The notes beneath the pieces were generated by a model, which searched no databases, was not told the origin of the DNA, and saw nothing but the letters and a program-made list of their open reading frames with translations. DNA of 64,000 nt from Nitrosomonas cryotolerans ATCC 49181 (GTDB taxonomy: Bacteria; Pseudomonadota; Gammaproteobacteria; Burkholderiales; Nitrosomonadaceae): contig NZ_FSRO01000001.1 of assembly GCF_900143275.1 (NCBI RefSeq), positions 868,001-932,000 on the forward strand, written 5' to 3'. The position numbers were made by a program, and so were the translations under genes. Below, one piece after another: positions 38,197-46,573 of the stretch (the first letter of the stretch is position 1; every line of letters begins with the position of its first letter).

Positions 38197-38750
38197 ACAA
38201 TGATATCGGACACGAAACAAAAGAAAAGATGGATTCTTCTCGTAAGAAACAGGAAGCATTTGTTGATTACATCATCCATTGTTGTCAGATTGACAGTGGG
38301 TTGCGCGCTGCACTCAAACGCGCTGACAATCCGGCCACGGAATACCAAAGTTGGGAAATACTGGCAGGTTTTCAAATTAATCTGGAGAAAGAAAATCAGC
38401 GTTTACCTTATGCGAGTATTGCAGCTGCGATTGCCCGAGCAAAAATTGATCAGAATGGTGTCGTTAAAATCGGACAAGCGATTGCGCGGTGCTATGAGGA
38501 CGGCAACGCGAGCGCCCAGGCCAAAATCAAATTACGCCGCTTGTTAGCCTGCGACTCGGTACCTGAAGTTTGTCGTATTTTACGCGCATTGTTTAGTCTG
38601 ATTGAGTCTAGGAGTAATATTATTCTGGATTATTCCAGTTTGTTGAATGATTTATTGCTGTTTAGCTTGAATGAAAGGCAGGCGGGCATTAAAACAGCCT
38701 GGGCACAAGGATTTTACAGTAAATCTGTCGAAGGAAATCAGGATGAGTGA
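38193..38750 (+). CDS. cse2: Type I-E Cascade small subunit Cse2 (CasB, Cas11)
   Basis: Small helical subunit, two copies per Cascade, stabilising the R-loop. 185 aa, somewhat longer than E. coli CasB (160). Family pattern: ALKRADNPATEYQSWEIL near residues 35-52 and ARAKIKLRRLLACDSVPEV-like helix (QAKIKLRRLLACDSVPEV). Starts within the stop of cas8e and ends within the start of cas6e, so translation is coupled on both sides. Confidence 0.92.
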   Translation: MNNDIGHETKEKMDSSRKKQEAFVDYIIHCCQIDSGLRAALKRADNPATEYQSWEILAGFQINLEKENQRLPYASIAAAIARAKIDQNGVVKIGQAIARCYEDGNASAQAKIKLRRLLACDSVPEVCRILRALFSLIESRSNIILDYSSLLNDLLLFSLNERQAGIKTAWAQGFYSKSVEGNQDE

Positions 38751-39393
38751 AGATCACTTAAACGATATTCTGGCTTATGCCAGTGTATTGCGATTAAGTC
38801 GTACTGACATCAAAACCCTTAAAGTTAAGGATGCTTACGCCCTGCATAAAGTCGTATATGGTCTGTTTGAAGATGTGCGTTCAGATGTTGAAAAGCGAAC
38901 CAGCATTCCCAGTGGCATTATTTATGCAGATAAAGGCGGTGATTTTAATACACGGAAAATCCTGTTGTTGTCTAATCGCAGGCCACATCAGACACCGCAG
39001 TTTGGTGAAGTACAGAGCAAACCTATTTACTCTGGTTTTCTAACACATGCACACTATGCCTTCCAGATTACTGTGAATCCCAGTAAGCGTGACAATAAGA
39101 CGGGCAAAGTTGTGCCAATTCGCGGACGGGAATGCATTGAGGAATGGTTTAAAGAACACGCGCTGAAATCCTGGGGGTTCAGTGTCAATCCTGATAGCCT
39201 GCAAACCGAACGAATCAGTGTTCAGACTTTTGAAAAATCAGGAAAGCGCGTTACCCACGGCAGTGCTGTGCTCAAAGGTCAGTTGACAGTCATCGACCAT
39301 GGTCATTTTATGCGAAGTTTTACCCAGGGTATAGGACGTGGCAGGGCATTCGGTTTTGGGTTATTACAAATAATCCCTTTAACTGCGGCTTAA
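38743..39393 (+). CDS. cas6e: CRISPR RNA endonuclease Cas6e (Cse3/CasE)
   Basis: Endonuclease that cuts pre-crRNA at the 3' base of the repeat hairpin. From ATG 38743 (MSEDHLND, preceded by AAGGAAATCAGG) the protein has 216 aa; the longer frame from 38671 overlaps cse2 and is rejected. The probable catalytic histidine is H35 in YALHKVVYGLF, matching E. coli YQLHQGLW. The C-terminal glycine-rich GIGRGRAFGFGLL loop is intact. It lies before cas7e here, unlike the E. coli order where it follows cas5. Confidence 0.92.
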   Translation: MSEDHLNDILAYASVLRLSRTDIKTLKVKDAYALHKVVYGLFEDVRSDVEKRTSIPSGIIYADKGGDFNTRKILLLSNRRPHQTPQFGEVQSKPIYSGFLTHAHYAFQITVNPSKRDNKTGKVVPIRGRECIEEWFKEHALKSWGFSVNPDSLQTERISVQTFEKSGKRVTHGSAVLKGQLTVIDHGHFMRSFTQGIGRGRAFGFGLLQIIPLTAA

Positions 39394-39427
39394 TCTTTTA
39401 ATTTCGTTAATTGGAAAAATCATAAAA

Positions 39428-40606
39428 ATGAACATTGATAACCCACTCAAGAATTTGCGTATTGAATTTCACATCTTGCAATCTTTTCCGGTTACTTGCC
39501 TCAATCGTGATGATGTGGGTGCACCTAAAACTGCCATCATTGGTGGGGTACAACGCGCTCGCGTCAGCTCACAGGCATGGAAACGCCCTGTACGTATGGC
39601 AATGCATGAGCTGGGCGGAACTTACGGTACTCGGACCAAGTTTATCGGTAAACTCATTTCTGATGCATGTGTTGCACAAGGTGCAACAGCTGAACAAGCA
39701 CAGGCCTGTGGCGATAAGATTGAAGGCGCTTTTATCAAGAAAAAAGAACCCAAGAAACCAAAAAAGGATAAAGAAAGTGCTGCTGAAAGCGAAGCAGAAG
39801 AAATGAAAACAGAAGCCGATTCCGAGAAATCGGATACCTTGCTTTTCTTAAGTCCGAATGAGGTTGCCAGTATTGTGAATGCTTTTGCAGAAAAAGGATT
39901 TAACCAGAATGAAGTCATCACCAAAAAAGAGCAGAAACAACAGGCGAAAGAAATTTCCGGATTAATTAAGAACGTATCTAAAGCGATTGATGCAGCCGAT
40001 ATTGCGCTTTTTGGACGTATGGTTGCTCAGGCGGCTGACTTGAGTATCGAGGCTGCCGCGTCATTCTCCCATGCGATTTCCACTCACAGAGTCAGCAATG
40101 AGATTGAGTTTTTTACTGCGCTGGATGACCTCGCCACCGAGCCGGGCTCTGCACACATGGGTATTCTGGAATTTAATTCGGCTACTTATTACCGCTATGT
40201 GAGTCTGGATCTGGGTCAGCTTTATCAAACACTGGCGGGGCAAAATGTACCTGAAGTCGTCGAAAAATTCACCAAGGCGCTGTTTGTTGCCGTACCTGCC
40301 GCGCGTCAATCCACGCAGTCAGGCGCCTCACCTTGGGAATTTGCCAAGGTGCTGGTGCGCAAAGGCCAGCGTCTGCAGATTCCATTTGAGACAGCAATCA
40401 AGGCTAAGAACGAGGGCTTTATCGAACCCAGCATTGACACCATGATGAATTATTTAGCGAAACAAGAAAAACTGCATGGCAGCTTGTTTGGCAAGCAAGC
40501 GGAATATACCTATGGACGGGATGATCATTTTAATATTGATGATTTGATTACAGCACTCAAACGGCATGCCGCGGGTGAGTCTGTCAGAGAGCAGGTCAAT
40601 GCATAA
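39428..40606 (+). CDS. cas7e: Type I-E Cascade backbone subunit Cas7e (Cse4/CasC)
   Basis: Six copies form the crRNA-binding backbone. 392 aa; the N-terminus IEFHILQSFPVTCLNRDDVGAPKTA and RVSSQAWKRPVR are canonical. A lysine/glutamate-rich low-complexity insertion sits at about residues 98-135 (KKKEPKKPKKDKES) before the thumb region. Ends GESVREQVNA; its last codons overlap the cas5e start by 8 bases. Confidence 0.95.
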   Translation: MNIDNPLKNLRIEFHILQSFPVTCLNRDDVGAPKTAIIGGVQRARVSSQAWKRPVRMAMHELGGTYGTRTKFIGKLISDACVAQGATAEQAQACGDKIEGAFIKKKEPKKPKKDKESAAESEAEEMKTEADSEKSDTLLFLSPNEVASIVNAFAEKGFNQNEVITKKEQKQQAKEISGLIKNVSKAIDAADIALFGRMVAQAADLSIEAAASFSHAISTHRVSNEIEFFTALDDLATEPGSAHMGILEFNSATYYRYVSLDLGQLYQTLAGQNVPEVVEKFTKALFVAVPAARQSTQSGASPWEFAKVLVRKGQRLQIPFETAIKAKNEGFIEPSIDTMMNYLAKQEKLHGSLFGKQAEYTYGRDDHFNIDDLITALKRHAAGESVREQVNA

Positions 40607-41330
40607 TTCTTATCTATTATTATGGCTGGAGGCACCGTTACAGTCATGGGGGTTTGATTCCAGGTTTGGACGGCGGGATACACTGACTTTTCCGACTAAA
40701 TCGGGTGTGCTGGGTCTGGTATGTGCTGCATTGGGTGCAGGTGGTGAGCAACGAATGTTTCTATCCAGGTTCGCCGCACTCACACTCACGGTGGTTTCTT
40801 TTGTACGCAGTAAACAACGCGCGAATGGGGTTATCAAACAGGATCGGGAGCCTTTATTGCGCGACTTCCACATGGTTGGCAGTGGTTATGACGATCGGGA
40901 TCCGTGGGCGAGCTTATTGATTCCCAGAACTTATGAGGGAAAAAAGGCGGTGGGAGGCGGTGCCAAAATGACTTATCGTTATTATTTACAGGATGCCGCT
41001 TTTGCTGTGGCGCTGGAAGTGCCGGCTGATCAAGCTGAGGCGATAGCACAAGCTTTGCAGAATCCCGTATGGGATATTTATCTCGGGCGTAAAAGTTGTG
41101 TTCCAACTGATTTTATTTATCGTGGAACCTTTGCTGCTGAAACAGCAGCGTTGGAACAAGGACATGCGATTGCGAAAGAGAAAAACCGTATCGAGGATTT
41201 TCGAGTGTTGCAGGGTGCGCTCGATAAAGATCAAGCGGATGCAGTTTTTACTATCAACGATGTTCCGCTGCAGTTTGGAATAGAAAAATGCTACAGCGAT
41301 CGTCAGGTGAGTTTGATTAATGCCAGATGA
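40599..41330 (+). CDS. cas5e: Type I-E Cascade subunit Cas5e (CasD)
   Basis: Caps the 5' handle of the crRNA. 243 aa from ATG 40599 (MHNSYLLLWLEAPLQSWG, the family signature); the open frame from 40566 would overlap cas7e by 41 bases and is rejected. Further marks: RRDTLTFPTKSGVLGLVCAALG and YLGRKSCVPTDF. The end overlaps the cas1-like remnant by 11 bases. Confidence 0.95.
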   Translation: MHNSYLLLWLEAPLQSWGFDSRFGRRDTLTFPTKSGVLGLVCAALGAGGEQRMFLSRFAALTLTVVSFVRSKQRANGVIKQDREPLLRDFHMVGSGYDDRDPWASLLIPRTYEGKKAVGGGAKMTYRYYLQDAAFAVALEVPADQAEAIAQALQNPVWDIYLGRKSCVPTDFIYRGTFAAETAALEQGHAIAKEKNRIEDFRVLQGALDKDQADAVFTINDVPLQFGIEKCYSDRQVSLINAR

Positions 41331-41430
41331 AACGACGTCATTGAAGGTATCCGGTAATCGATTGCTGATCAAGGTAACGCGCGATAGCTTGCCACGGGTC
41401 AAAGATAAATATCGATTTATCAATCTGTTG
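41320..41430 (+). pseudogene. cas1: Probable cas1 5' remnant
   Basis: ATG 41320 is preceded by AGGTGAG and overlaps the end of cas5e. About 37 codons read MPDETTSLKVSGNRL, LIKVTRDSLPRVKDKYRFIN, resembling the N-terminus of some type I-E Cas1 proteins, where a LPRxKDRYxFLYLE segment opens the first beta domain. Likeness stops exactly where the first CRISPR repeat begins (41430), so a deletion seems to have removed the rest of cas1, all of cas2 and the leader. Identification is from a short segment and position only. Confidence 0.55.
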
Positions 41431-41961
41431 TCTTCCTCACGCCCGTGGGGTTGTTTCCAGGCGACGCTTCCACGAACACGACTTGCCCGTGTCTTCCCCA
41501 CGCCCGTGGGGCGTTTCTCCATACACTGTTATTTCTACGGCTACTGATCCGCGTCTCTGTCTTGAAGTGTCTTCTCCATGTTTGTGAAAGGGTCTTGTTG
41601 CTGTACAATTTCAGATGCAACATCTCGGTTTTCCCCACGCCTGTGGAGGTGTTTCTAATTCTATTTTGCGGAGGTGTTGTCGGGATCAGTCTTCCTCACA
41701 CCCGTGGGGTTGTTTCTTAAGAGGCCATCCAGTCGACTAAATGATTTTCGTTTTCCCCATGCGTGTGTGGGTATTTTTTTGGAAATATTTGCCGTTATCT
41801 AATATGCAGCGCCTTCCCCATGTCTGTGGGGGTGTTTCACCCGATTGGGCTGTAATAGCTTAATCTTGCTTGATCTTCCTCACATCTGTGGGGGTGTTTC
41901 TATATCACAACCGCTATATTGATCGCATGGACTGTCTTCCCCACGCTTGTGGGGATGTTTC
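41430..41961 (+). CRISPR. Degenerate type I-E CRISPR array, 9 repeats, 8 spacers
   Basis: Repeats (27-28 bases) lie at 41430-41457, 41491-41517, 41569-41596, 41628-41655, 41689-41716, 41750-41777, 41811-41838, 41873-41900 and 41934-41961. The consensus begins GTCTTCCCCACGC and ends CGTGGGGGTGTTTC with a CCCCACG/CGTGGGG hairpin. Spacers are 31-34 bases (five of exactly 33), except spacer 2 (about 51), next to the badly decayed third repeat. Hardly any two repeats are identical. crRNA direction is the plus strand, the same as the cas genes. There is no leader. Confidence 0.93.
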
Positions 41962-42120
41962 TTGTGCCTGGTTTTTCTGCGGATTCTTTTCTCATCAAGG
42001 CTTTTCCGCGTCAACACCGGTATCTGGAATACGGCAAAACTGTTTACCTGTGAAAGAGTAACAGGACAGATCAAAATGATTGCGCGATAACGGTATATGT
42101 AATAAGGTGCCCAATCATAT

Positions 42121-43020
42121 TTGGTAATAAGAAGTCTGAAAGTGCCGCAACACACTGCTTTAACGCTCGAATATCAGTCTCACGCCCAGCGTGAACGTCT
42201 GGCGTTTATTGATTTTTGCCTGCAATACCACGGCGCTGTGGGGCGAGGTGAGTTGATGGCGCACTTCGGCACGGCGGTCGCCTCTGGTGCGCGAGATTTT
42301 GCCCTGTACCGCGAGCGGGCGCCGAATAACCTGGTGCTGCGCCACGGAAACAAGCGCTACTACCGCACAGATTGCTTCCAACCCTTGTTTCATCACGACA
42401 GCCGAGCGGTTCTGAACACGCTGGCCCATGGCTTTGACGACGGGTTAACGATGCCGCAGGTCGAATCCGGTTTCTGCGAGGATGTACCCGATCTGATTGC
42501 ATCATCACAAGGCGTGCTGGCCACCTTGTCCAGGGCTATCAATCAGGGCCAGGCGGTGCGGCTGGCTTACTTACCTCTGAATTCGGGACAAAGCGAGCGA
42601 GTGATCGTGCCGCACAGTATCATCAACAACGGCCAGCGCTGGCACGTGCGTGGTTTCTGCCGCAAACAAAATCAGTTCCGGGATTTTGTCTGTACCCGCG
42701 TCACTAATAGCCATATTAACGATACACCCGTGGTGGCACATGAACAGCAGGTTGCTGACACGGAGTGGAACCATTGGCTTACCCTGGAGCTGGTTCCGCA
42801 TCCGGGGCATCGCCACCCCGAGGCTGTCGCGCTTGATTTCAACATGTCCCGAGAAAACAACCAGCCTGTGCGTCGGCTCAAAATCCGCGTCGCTCGGGCA
42901 GGCTACCTATTGCACCACTGGCAGGTGGATCTCAGCCCCGATCACCACCTGCCTGCTCATGAATACCACCTGTGGCTCAGCAATAGCAACACAATCTGTC
43001 ACAACACCCTTGCCCTTTAA
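42121..43020 (+). CDS. BrxR/CapW-type transcriptional regulator (wHTH + WYL)
   Basis: 299-aa protein with an N-terminal winged helix (RERLAFIDFCLQYHGAVGRGELMAHFG ... SGARDFALYRERAPNN), a connecting segment and a WYL domain (AVRLAYLPLNSG, VPHSIINNGQRWHVRGFCRK). This layout matches BrxR/CapW regulators that repress phage-defence operons and release them on a nucleic-acid or nucleotide cue. It lies directly upstream of a type I restriction system. The start is unclear: TTG 42121 opens the frame; GTG 42142 (VPQHTALT) is an alternative; neither has a good ribosome binding site. Base composition becomes clearly richer in GC from here on. Confidence 0.85.
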   Translation: MVIRSLKVPQHTALTLEYQSHAQRERLAFIDFCLQYHGAVGRGELMAHFGTAVASGARDFALYRERAPNNLVLRHGNKRYYRTDCFQPLFHHDSRAVLNTLAHGFDDGLTMPQVESGFCEDVPDLIASSQGVLATLSRAINQGQAVRLAYLPLNSGQSERVIVPHSIINNGQRWHVRGFCRKQNQFRDFVCTRVTNSHINDTPVVAHEQQVADTEWNHWLTLELVPHPGHRHPEAVALDFNMSRENNQPVRRLKIRVARAGYLLHHWQVDLSPDHHLPAHEYHLWLSNSNTICHNTLAL

Positions 43021-43067
43021 CGAATATGACGCTGACACCGGGCTTTGTTGCCCCAGGCGAAGCGCCC

Positions 43068-43170
<103 letters not shown>

Positions 43171-43178
<8 letters not shown>

Positions 43179-44889
43179 CACTGAACAATCGTTCCTCAAG
43201 GAACTGGATGACAAACTCTGGAAAGCGGCCGATAAGCTGCGGGCTAACCTGGACGCCGCCAACTACAAGCATGTGGTGCTGGGTTTGATTTTCCTGAAAT
43301 ATGTGTCCGATGCCTTTGAAGAACGTCAACGACAACTGCTGAAGATGTTCCAGACTGGAGAGGCCGACAACATCTATTACCTGCCGCGCGACGATTTCGA
43401 CAGTGATGGCGACTACCAGCAGGCGTTGGCCGATGAGCTGGAGCTTCTCGATTATTATCGTGAAGCCAACGTGTTTTGGGTACCCAAGACGGCTCGCTGG
43501 AGTACCTTAAAGGAAAAGGCCACCTTACCAACCGGTTCGGTGCTGTGGACGGATGATCAGGGTAATGCTGTCAAGCTGCGCTCTGTCTCATGGCTGATCG
43601 ATAACGCGCTGGAAGAAATCGAAAAGAGCAACGCCAGACTCAAGGGTATTTTGAACCGTATCAGCCAGTACCAGCTGGACAACGACAAACTGATTGGTCT
43701 GATCAACTCTTTTTCCGATACCTCCTTCTCCAACCCGGAATATAAAGGCCAGCCACTCAACCTGCACAGCAAAGACATCCTCGGCCATGTATACGAGTAT
43801 TTCCTCGGTCAGTTCGCCTTGGCCGAAGGCAAGCAGGGCGGCCAATACTACACGCCGAAAAGCATTGTTACCTTGATTGTGGAAATGCTGCAGCCTTACT
43901 CCGGTCGGGTATATGACCCGGCCATGGGATCGGGCGGTTTCTTCGTCTCCAGCGACAAGTTCATCGAGCAACACGCCAGCGAACAACACTATGACGCCGC
44001 CGAGCAGAAAAAGCACATCTCGGTCTACGGACAAGAATCTAATCCCACCACCTGGAAGCTGGCCGCCATGAATATGGCTATTCGCGGCATCGACTTTAAC
44101 TTCGGCAAGAAAAACGCCGACACCTTTCTCGACGATCAGCACCCGGACTTGCGCGCCGACTTTGTCATGGCCAATCCGCCGTTCAACATCAAAGATTGGT
44201 GGAGCGAGTCCCTGGCGGAAGACGTGCGCTGGCAATACGGCACTCCGCCCAAAGGCAATGCCAACTTTGGCTGGATGCAACACATGCTGCACCACTTAGC
44301 CCCGACCGGCTCCATGGCGTTGCTGTTGGCCAACGGCTCCATGAGCTCCAACACCAATAACGAAGGCGAAATCCGCAAGCGCCTGATTGAGGAAGACCTG
44401 GTGGAATGCATGGTGGCGCTGCCAGGGCAGTTATTCACCAATACCCAGATTCCGGCTTGTATCTGGTTTTTAACCAAGGATAAAGGTGTAAGAAGTAACG
44501 CGACCGGCGCTGCCTTCAGCGATAGAAAAGGGCAAATCCTGTTTATTGATGCCCGCAATCTGGGCTACATGCGCGACCGGGTGCTGCGCGACTTCACCTT
44601 TGATGACATTGCCAAAGTGACTGACACTTTCCATGCGTGGCAACAAGGTGATGGCTACAAAGATATCGCCGGCTTCTGCAAATTCGCCAGCCTGGATGAG
44701 ATCAAGAAACACGATTTCGTGTTGACCCCCGGGCGCTATGTGGGTGCAGAGGAGCAGATCGAGGACGGCGAGCCCTTTGTCGAAAAAATGGCGCGATTGA
44801 CCGGACAGTTACAGGAGCAGTTTGCCGAGAGTAAGCGACTGGAAGCAGAGATCAAGCGGAACCTTGGGGGGATTGGGTATGAAGTTTAA
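43171..44889 (+). CDS. hsdM: Type I restriction-modification methyltransferase subunit
   Basis: N6-adenine methyltransferase subunit of a type I system, 572 aa. An N-terminal HsdM domain (LWKAADKLRANLDAANYKHVVLGLIFLKYVSDAF) precedes the Rossmann domain with DPAMGSGGFF from residue 249 (SAM site) and NPPF at 335-338 (catalysis). GAGG is 6 bases before ATG 43171. An in-frame TAA at 43153 excludes a longer N-terminus. hsdS begins inside its last codons (11-base overlap). Confidence 0.97.
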
Positions 44890-46243
44890 TACTCGCCTAG
44901 GTGAAATTGCAGAAGTAATTATGGGGCAGTCACCCAAAGGTGATGAAGTAAATAATTCAGGGAGCGGCTGTCCACTTCTAAACGGACCAACTGAGTTCAC
45001 CCGGCGTCACCCCGAACCAGTTCAATATACTGAAAATGGTAGGAGGTTTGCAGAGAAAGGAGATCTTCTCTTTTGCGTTCGTGGCTCAACCACTGGGCGA
45101 ATGAATTATGCAGATCAGAGATATGCAATTGGCAGAGGTATTGGAGCAATCAGAGGGAAAAACGGCTACCCAACTCCATATCTGCGTGCAATCATAGAGC
45201 AAAATTTAGATCGGCTGCTACAAGCTGTGACCGGTTCCACATTTCCGAATGTAGGCCGAGACACCTTAAATAATTTTGAAGTAGCAAGTGTTGATCAAGA
45301 CGCAGCCAGTCTTATAAATCAATTTCTTGTTTCGCTTGAGGATAAGATTTATCTGAACTCACAGATCAACCAAACCCTCGAACAAATGGCGCAGACGATT
45401 TTCAAAAGCTGGTTTGTCGACTTCGAGCCGGTCAAAGCAAAGATGGCGGCACTGCAAGCCGGTGGCAGTGAACAAGACGCCTTGTTAGCTGCTATGCAGG
45501 CGATCTCTGGCAAGGATGAGGATCATTTGAGTCGTCTGCAAGCCGAGCAACCGGAACAATATGCCGAGCTGAAAGCTACCGCTGAGTTGTTCCCCTCTGC
45601 CATGCAGGACAGCGAACTGGGCGAGATTCCGGAGGGATGGAGCGTTAGGCCATTGGCTGACCTTATTGAATTCAATCCGCGACGGATACTAAAAAAAGGC
45701 ACTTTAGCCCCGTATCTGGACATGAAGAATGTGCCGACTTCAGGTCATCTCGCGGAAGAGATTGTTTATCGAGGGATGAGCAGTGGAACCAAATTTATTA
45801 ATGGGGACACTTTACTAGCCAGAATTACCCCCTGTCTTGAAAACGGAAAAACAGCTTACGTTGATTTTCTGTATGAAGGTCAAGTTGGTTGGGGATCTAC
45901 GGAATACATTGTAATGAGACCTCAGAAAGGCTACCCAGAATCTATTGGCTATTTCGTGGCTCGTGATGCCAACTTCAGGCAATACGCGATTCAGTCGATG
46001 ACCGGCACAAGTGGGCGCCAAAGAGCTAATGCCAAGGCTTTGGCGGAATTGCCGTGGATCATCTATCCAAAAGATGTTGTAGATGCATTCGACAGAATTG
46101 CACAGCTGTACTTGAGGCTTGCTAGGAAACACGGGGATGAATCCAAATCTCTTTCTCAGATACGAGACACACTTCTCCCCAAGCTCCTCTCCGGCGAGTT
46201 GGCTATTTCTAGCGTAACTGAGGCCGAGGAGGCTGAAGCATGA
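44879..46243 (+). CDS. hsdS: Type I restriction system specificity subunit
   Basis: DNA-recognition subunit, 454 aa from ATG 44879 (MKFNTRLGEIAEV); the open frame from 44822 lies inside hsdM and is rejected. Two target recognition domains, about residues 1-155 and 250-410, are separated by conserved helices (LNSQINQTLEQMAQTIFKSWFVDFEPVKAKMA and a C-terminal LSQIRDTLLPKLLSGEL). The recognition domains are visibly more AT-rich than the flanking helices, typical of domain shuffling. Target sequence cannot be read from the protein. Confidence 0.95.
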   Translation: MKFNTRLGEIAEVIMGQSPKGDEVNNSGSGCPLLNGPTEFTRRHPEPVQYTENGRRFAEKGDLLFCVRGSTTGRMNYADQRYAIGRGIGAIRGKNGYPTPYLRAIIEQNLDRLLQAVTGSTFPNVGRDTLNNFEVASVDQDAASLINQFLVSLEDKIYLNSQINQTLEQMAQTIFKSWFVDFEPVKAKMAALQAGGSEQDALLAAMQAISGKDEDHLSRLQAEQPEQYAELKATAELFPSAMQDSELGEIPEGWSVRPLADLIEFNPRRILKKGTLAPYLDMKNVPTSGHLAEEIVYRGMSSGTKFINGDTLLARITPCLENGKTAYVDFLYEGQVGWGSTEYIVMRPQKGYPESIGYFVARDANFRQYAIQSMTGTSGRQRANAKALAELPWIIYPKDVVDAFDRIAQLYLRLARKHGDESKSLSQIRDTLLPKLLSGELAISSVTEAEEAEA

Positions 46244-46557
46244 CCACGCGTGTACAAATGATTATCCAAACGCTGCAAGTGTATCCTGAGCGTAAGTTTA
46301 CCGCCCGTGAGTTGGCTAAAAAGCAATGTCCGAATGTGGCGACTCGCGATAAACCCAGGCCTCGGGTCTATTATTGGCAGCGCAACCCCGTGCCAGCCAT
46401 CAGCCAGATTCTTATTCCTGCTAAAGAACGCCCCAATGTTGACTGGCAGTCAGCCAACCGTATCGCAGTAGAAAACAAGGATTTTCATCATTACATCGAT
46501 CAGGTCAGTATCTACAATCAAACCGATCGTTTAGTGGCCAGTGCCTGGAATAAATAA
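46240..46557 (+). CDS. Uncharacterised 105-aa protein within the hsd operon
   Basis: Starts in the hsdS stop (ATGA overlap) and ends 16 bases before hsdR, so it belongs to the operon. The N-terminal half (RVQMIIQTLQVYPERKFTARELAKKQC) looks like a winged-helix DNA-binding unit; the rest (PRPRVYYWQRNPVPAIS, VENKDFHHYIDQVSIYNQ) is basic then mixed. No signal peptide, helix or enzyme motif. It might be a local regulator or a Hsd accessory factor. I do not recognise the family. Confidence 0.8.
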   Translation: MTTRVQMIIQTLQVYPERKFTARELAKKQCPNVATRDKPRPRVYYWQRNPVPAISQILIPAKERPNVDWQSANRIAVENKDFHHYIDQVSIYNQTDRLVASAWNK

Positions 46558-46573
46558 AAGGGATTGATGCAAG

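Noticed and set aside
38671..38743. Longer Cas6e frame starting at 38671
   Set aside because: The extra codons lie inside cse2; ATG 38743 has a good ribosome binding site and gives the normal length.
41320..42061. Plus- and minus-strand ORFs inside the CRISPR array, with recurring LPHARG-like peptides
   Set aside because: The recurring peptides are translations of the CRISPR repeats; the frames have no independent support.
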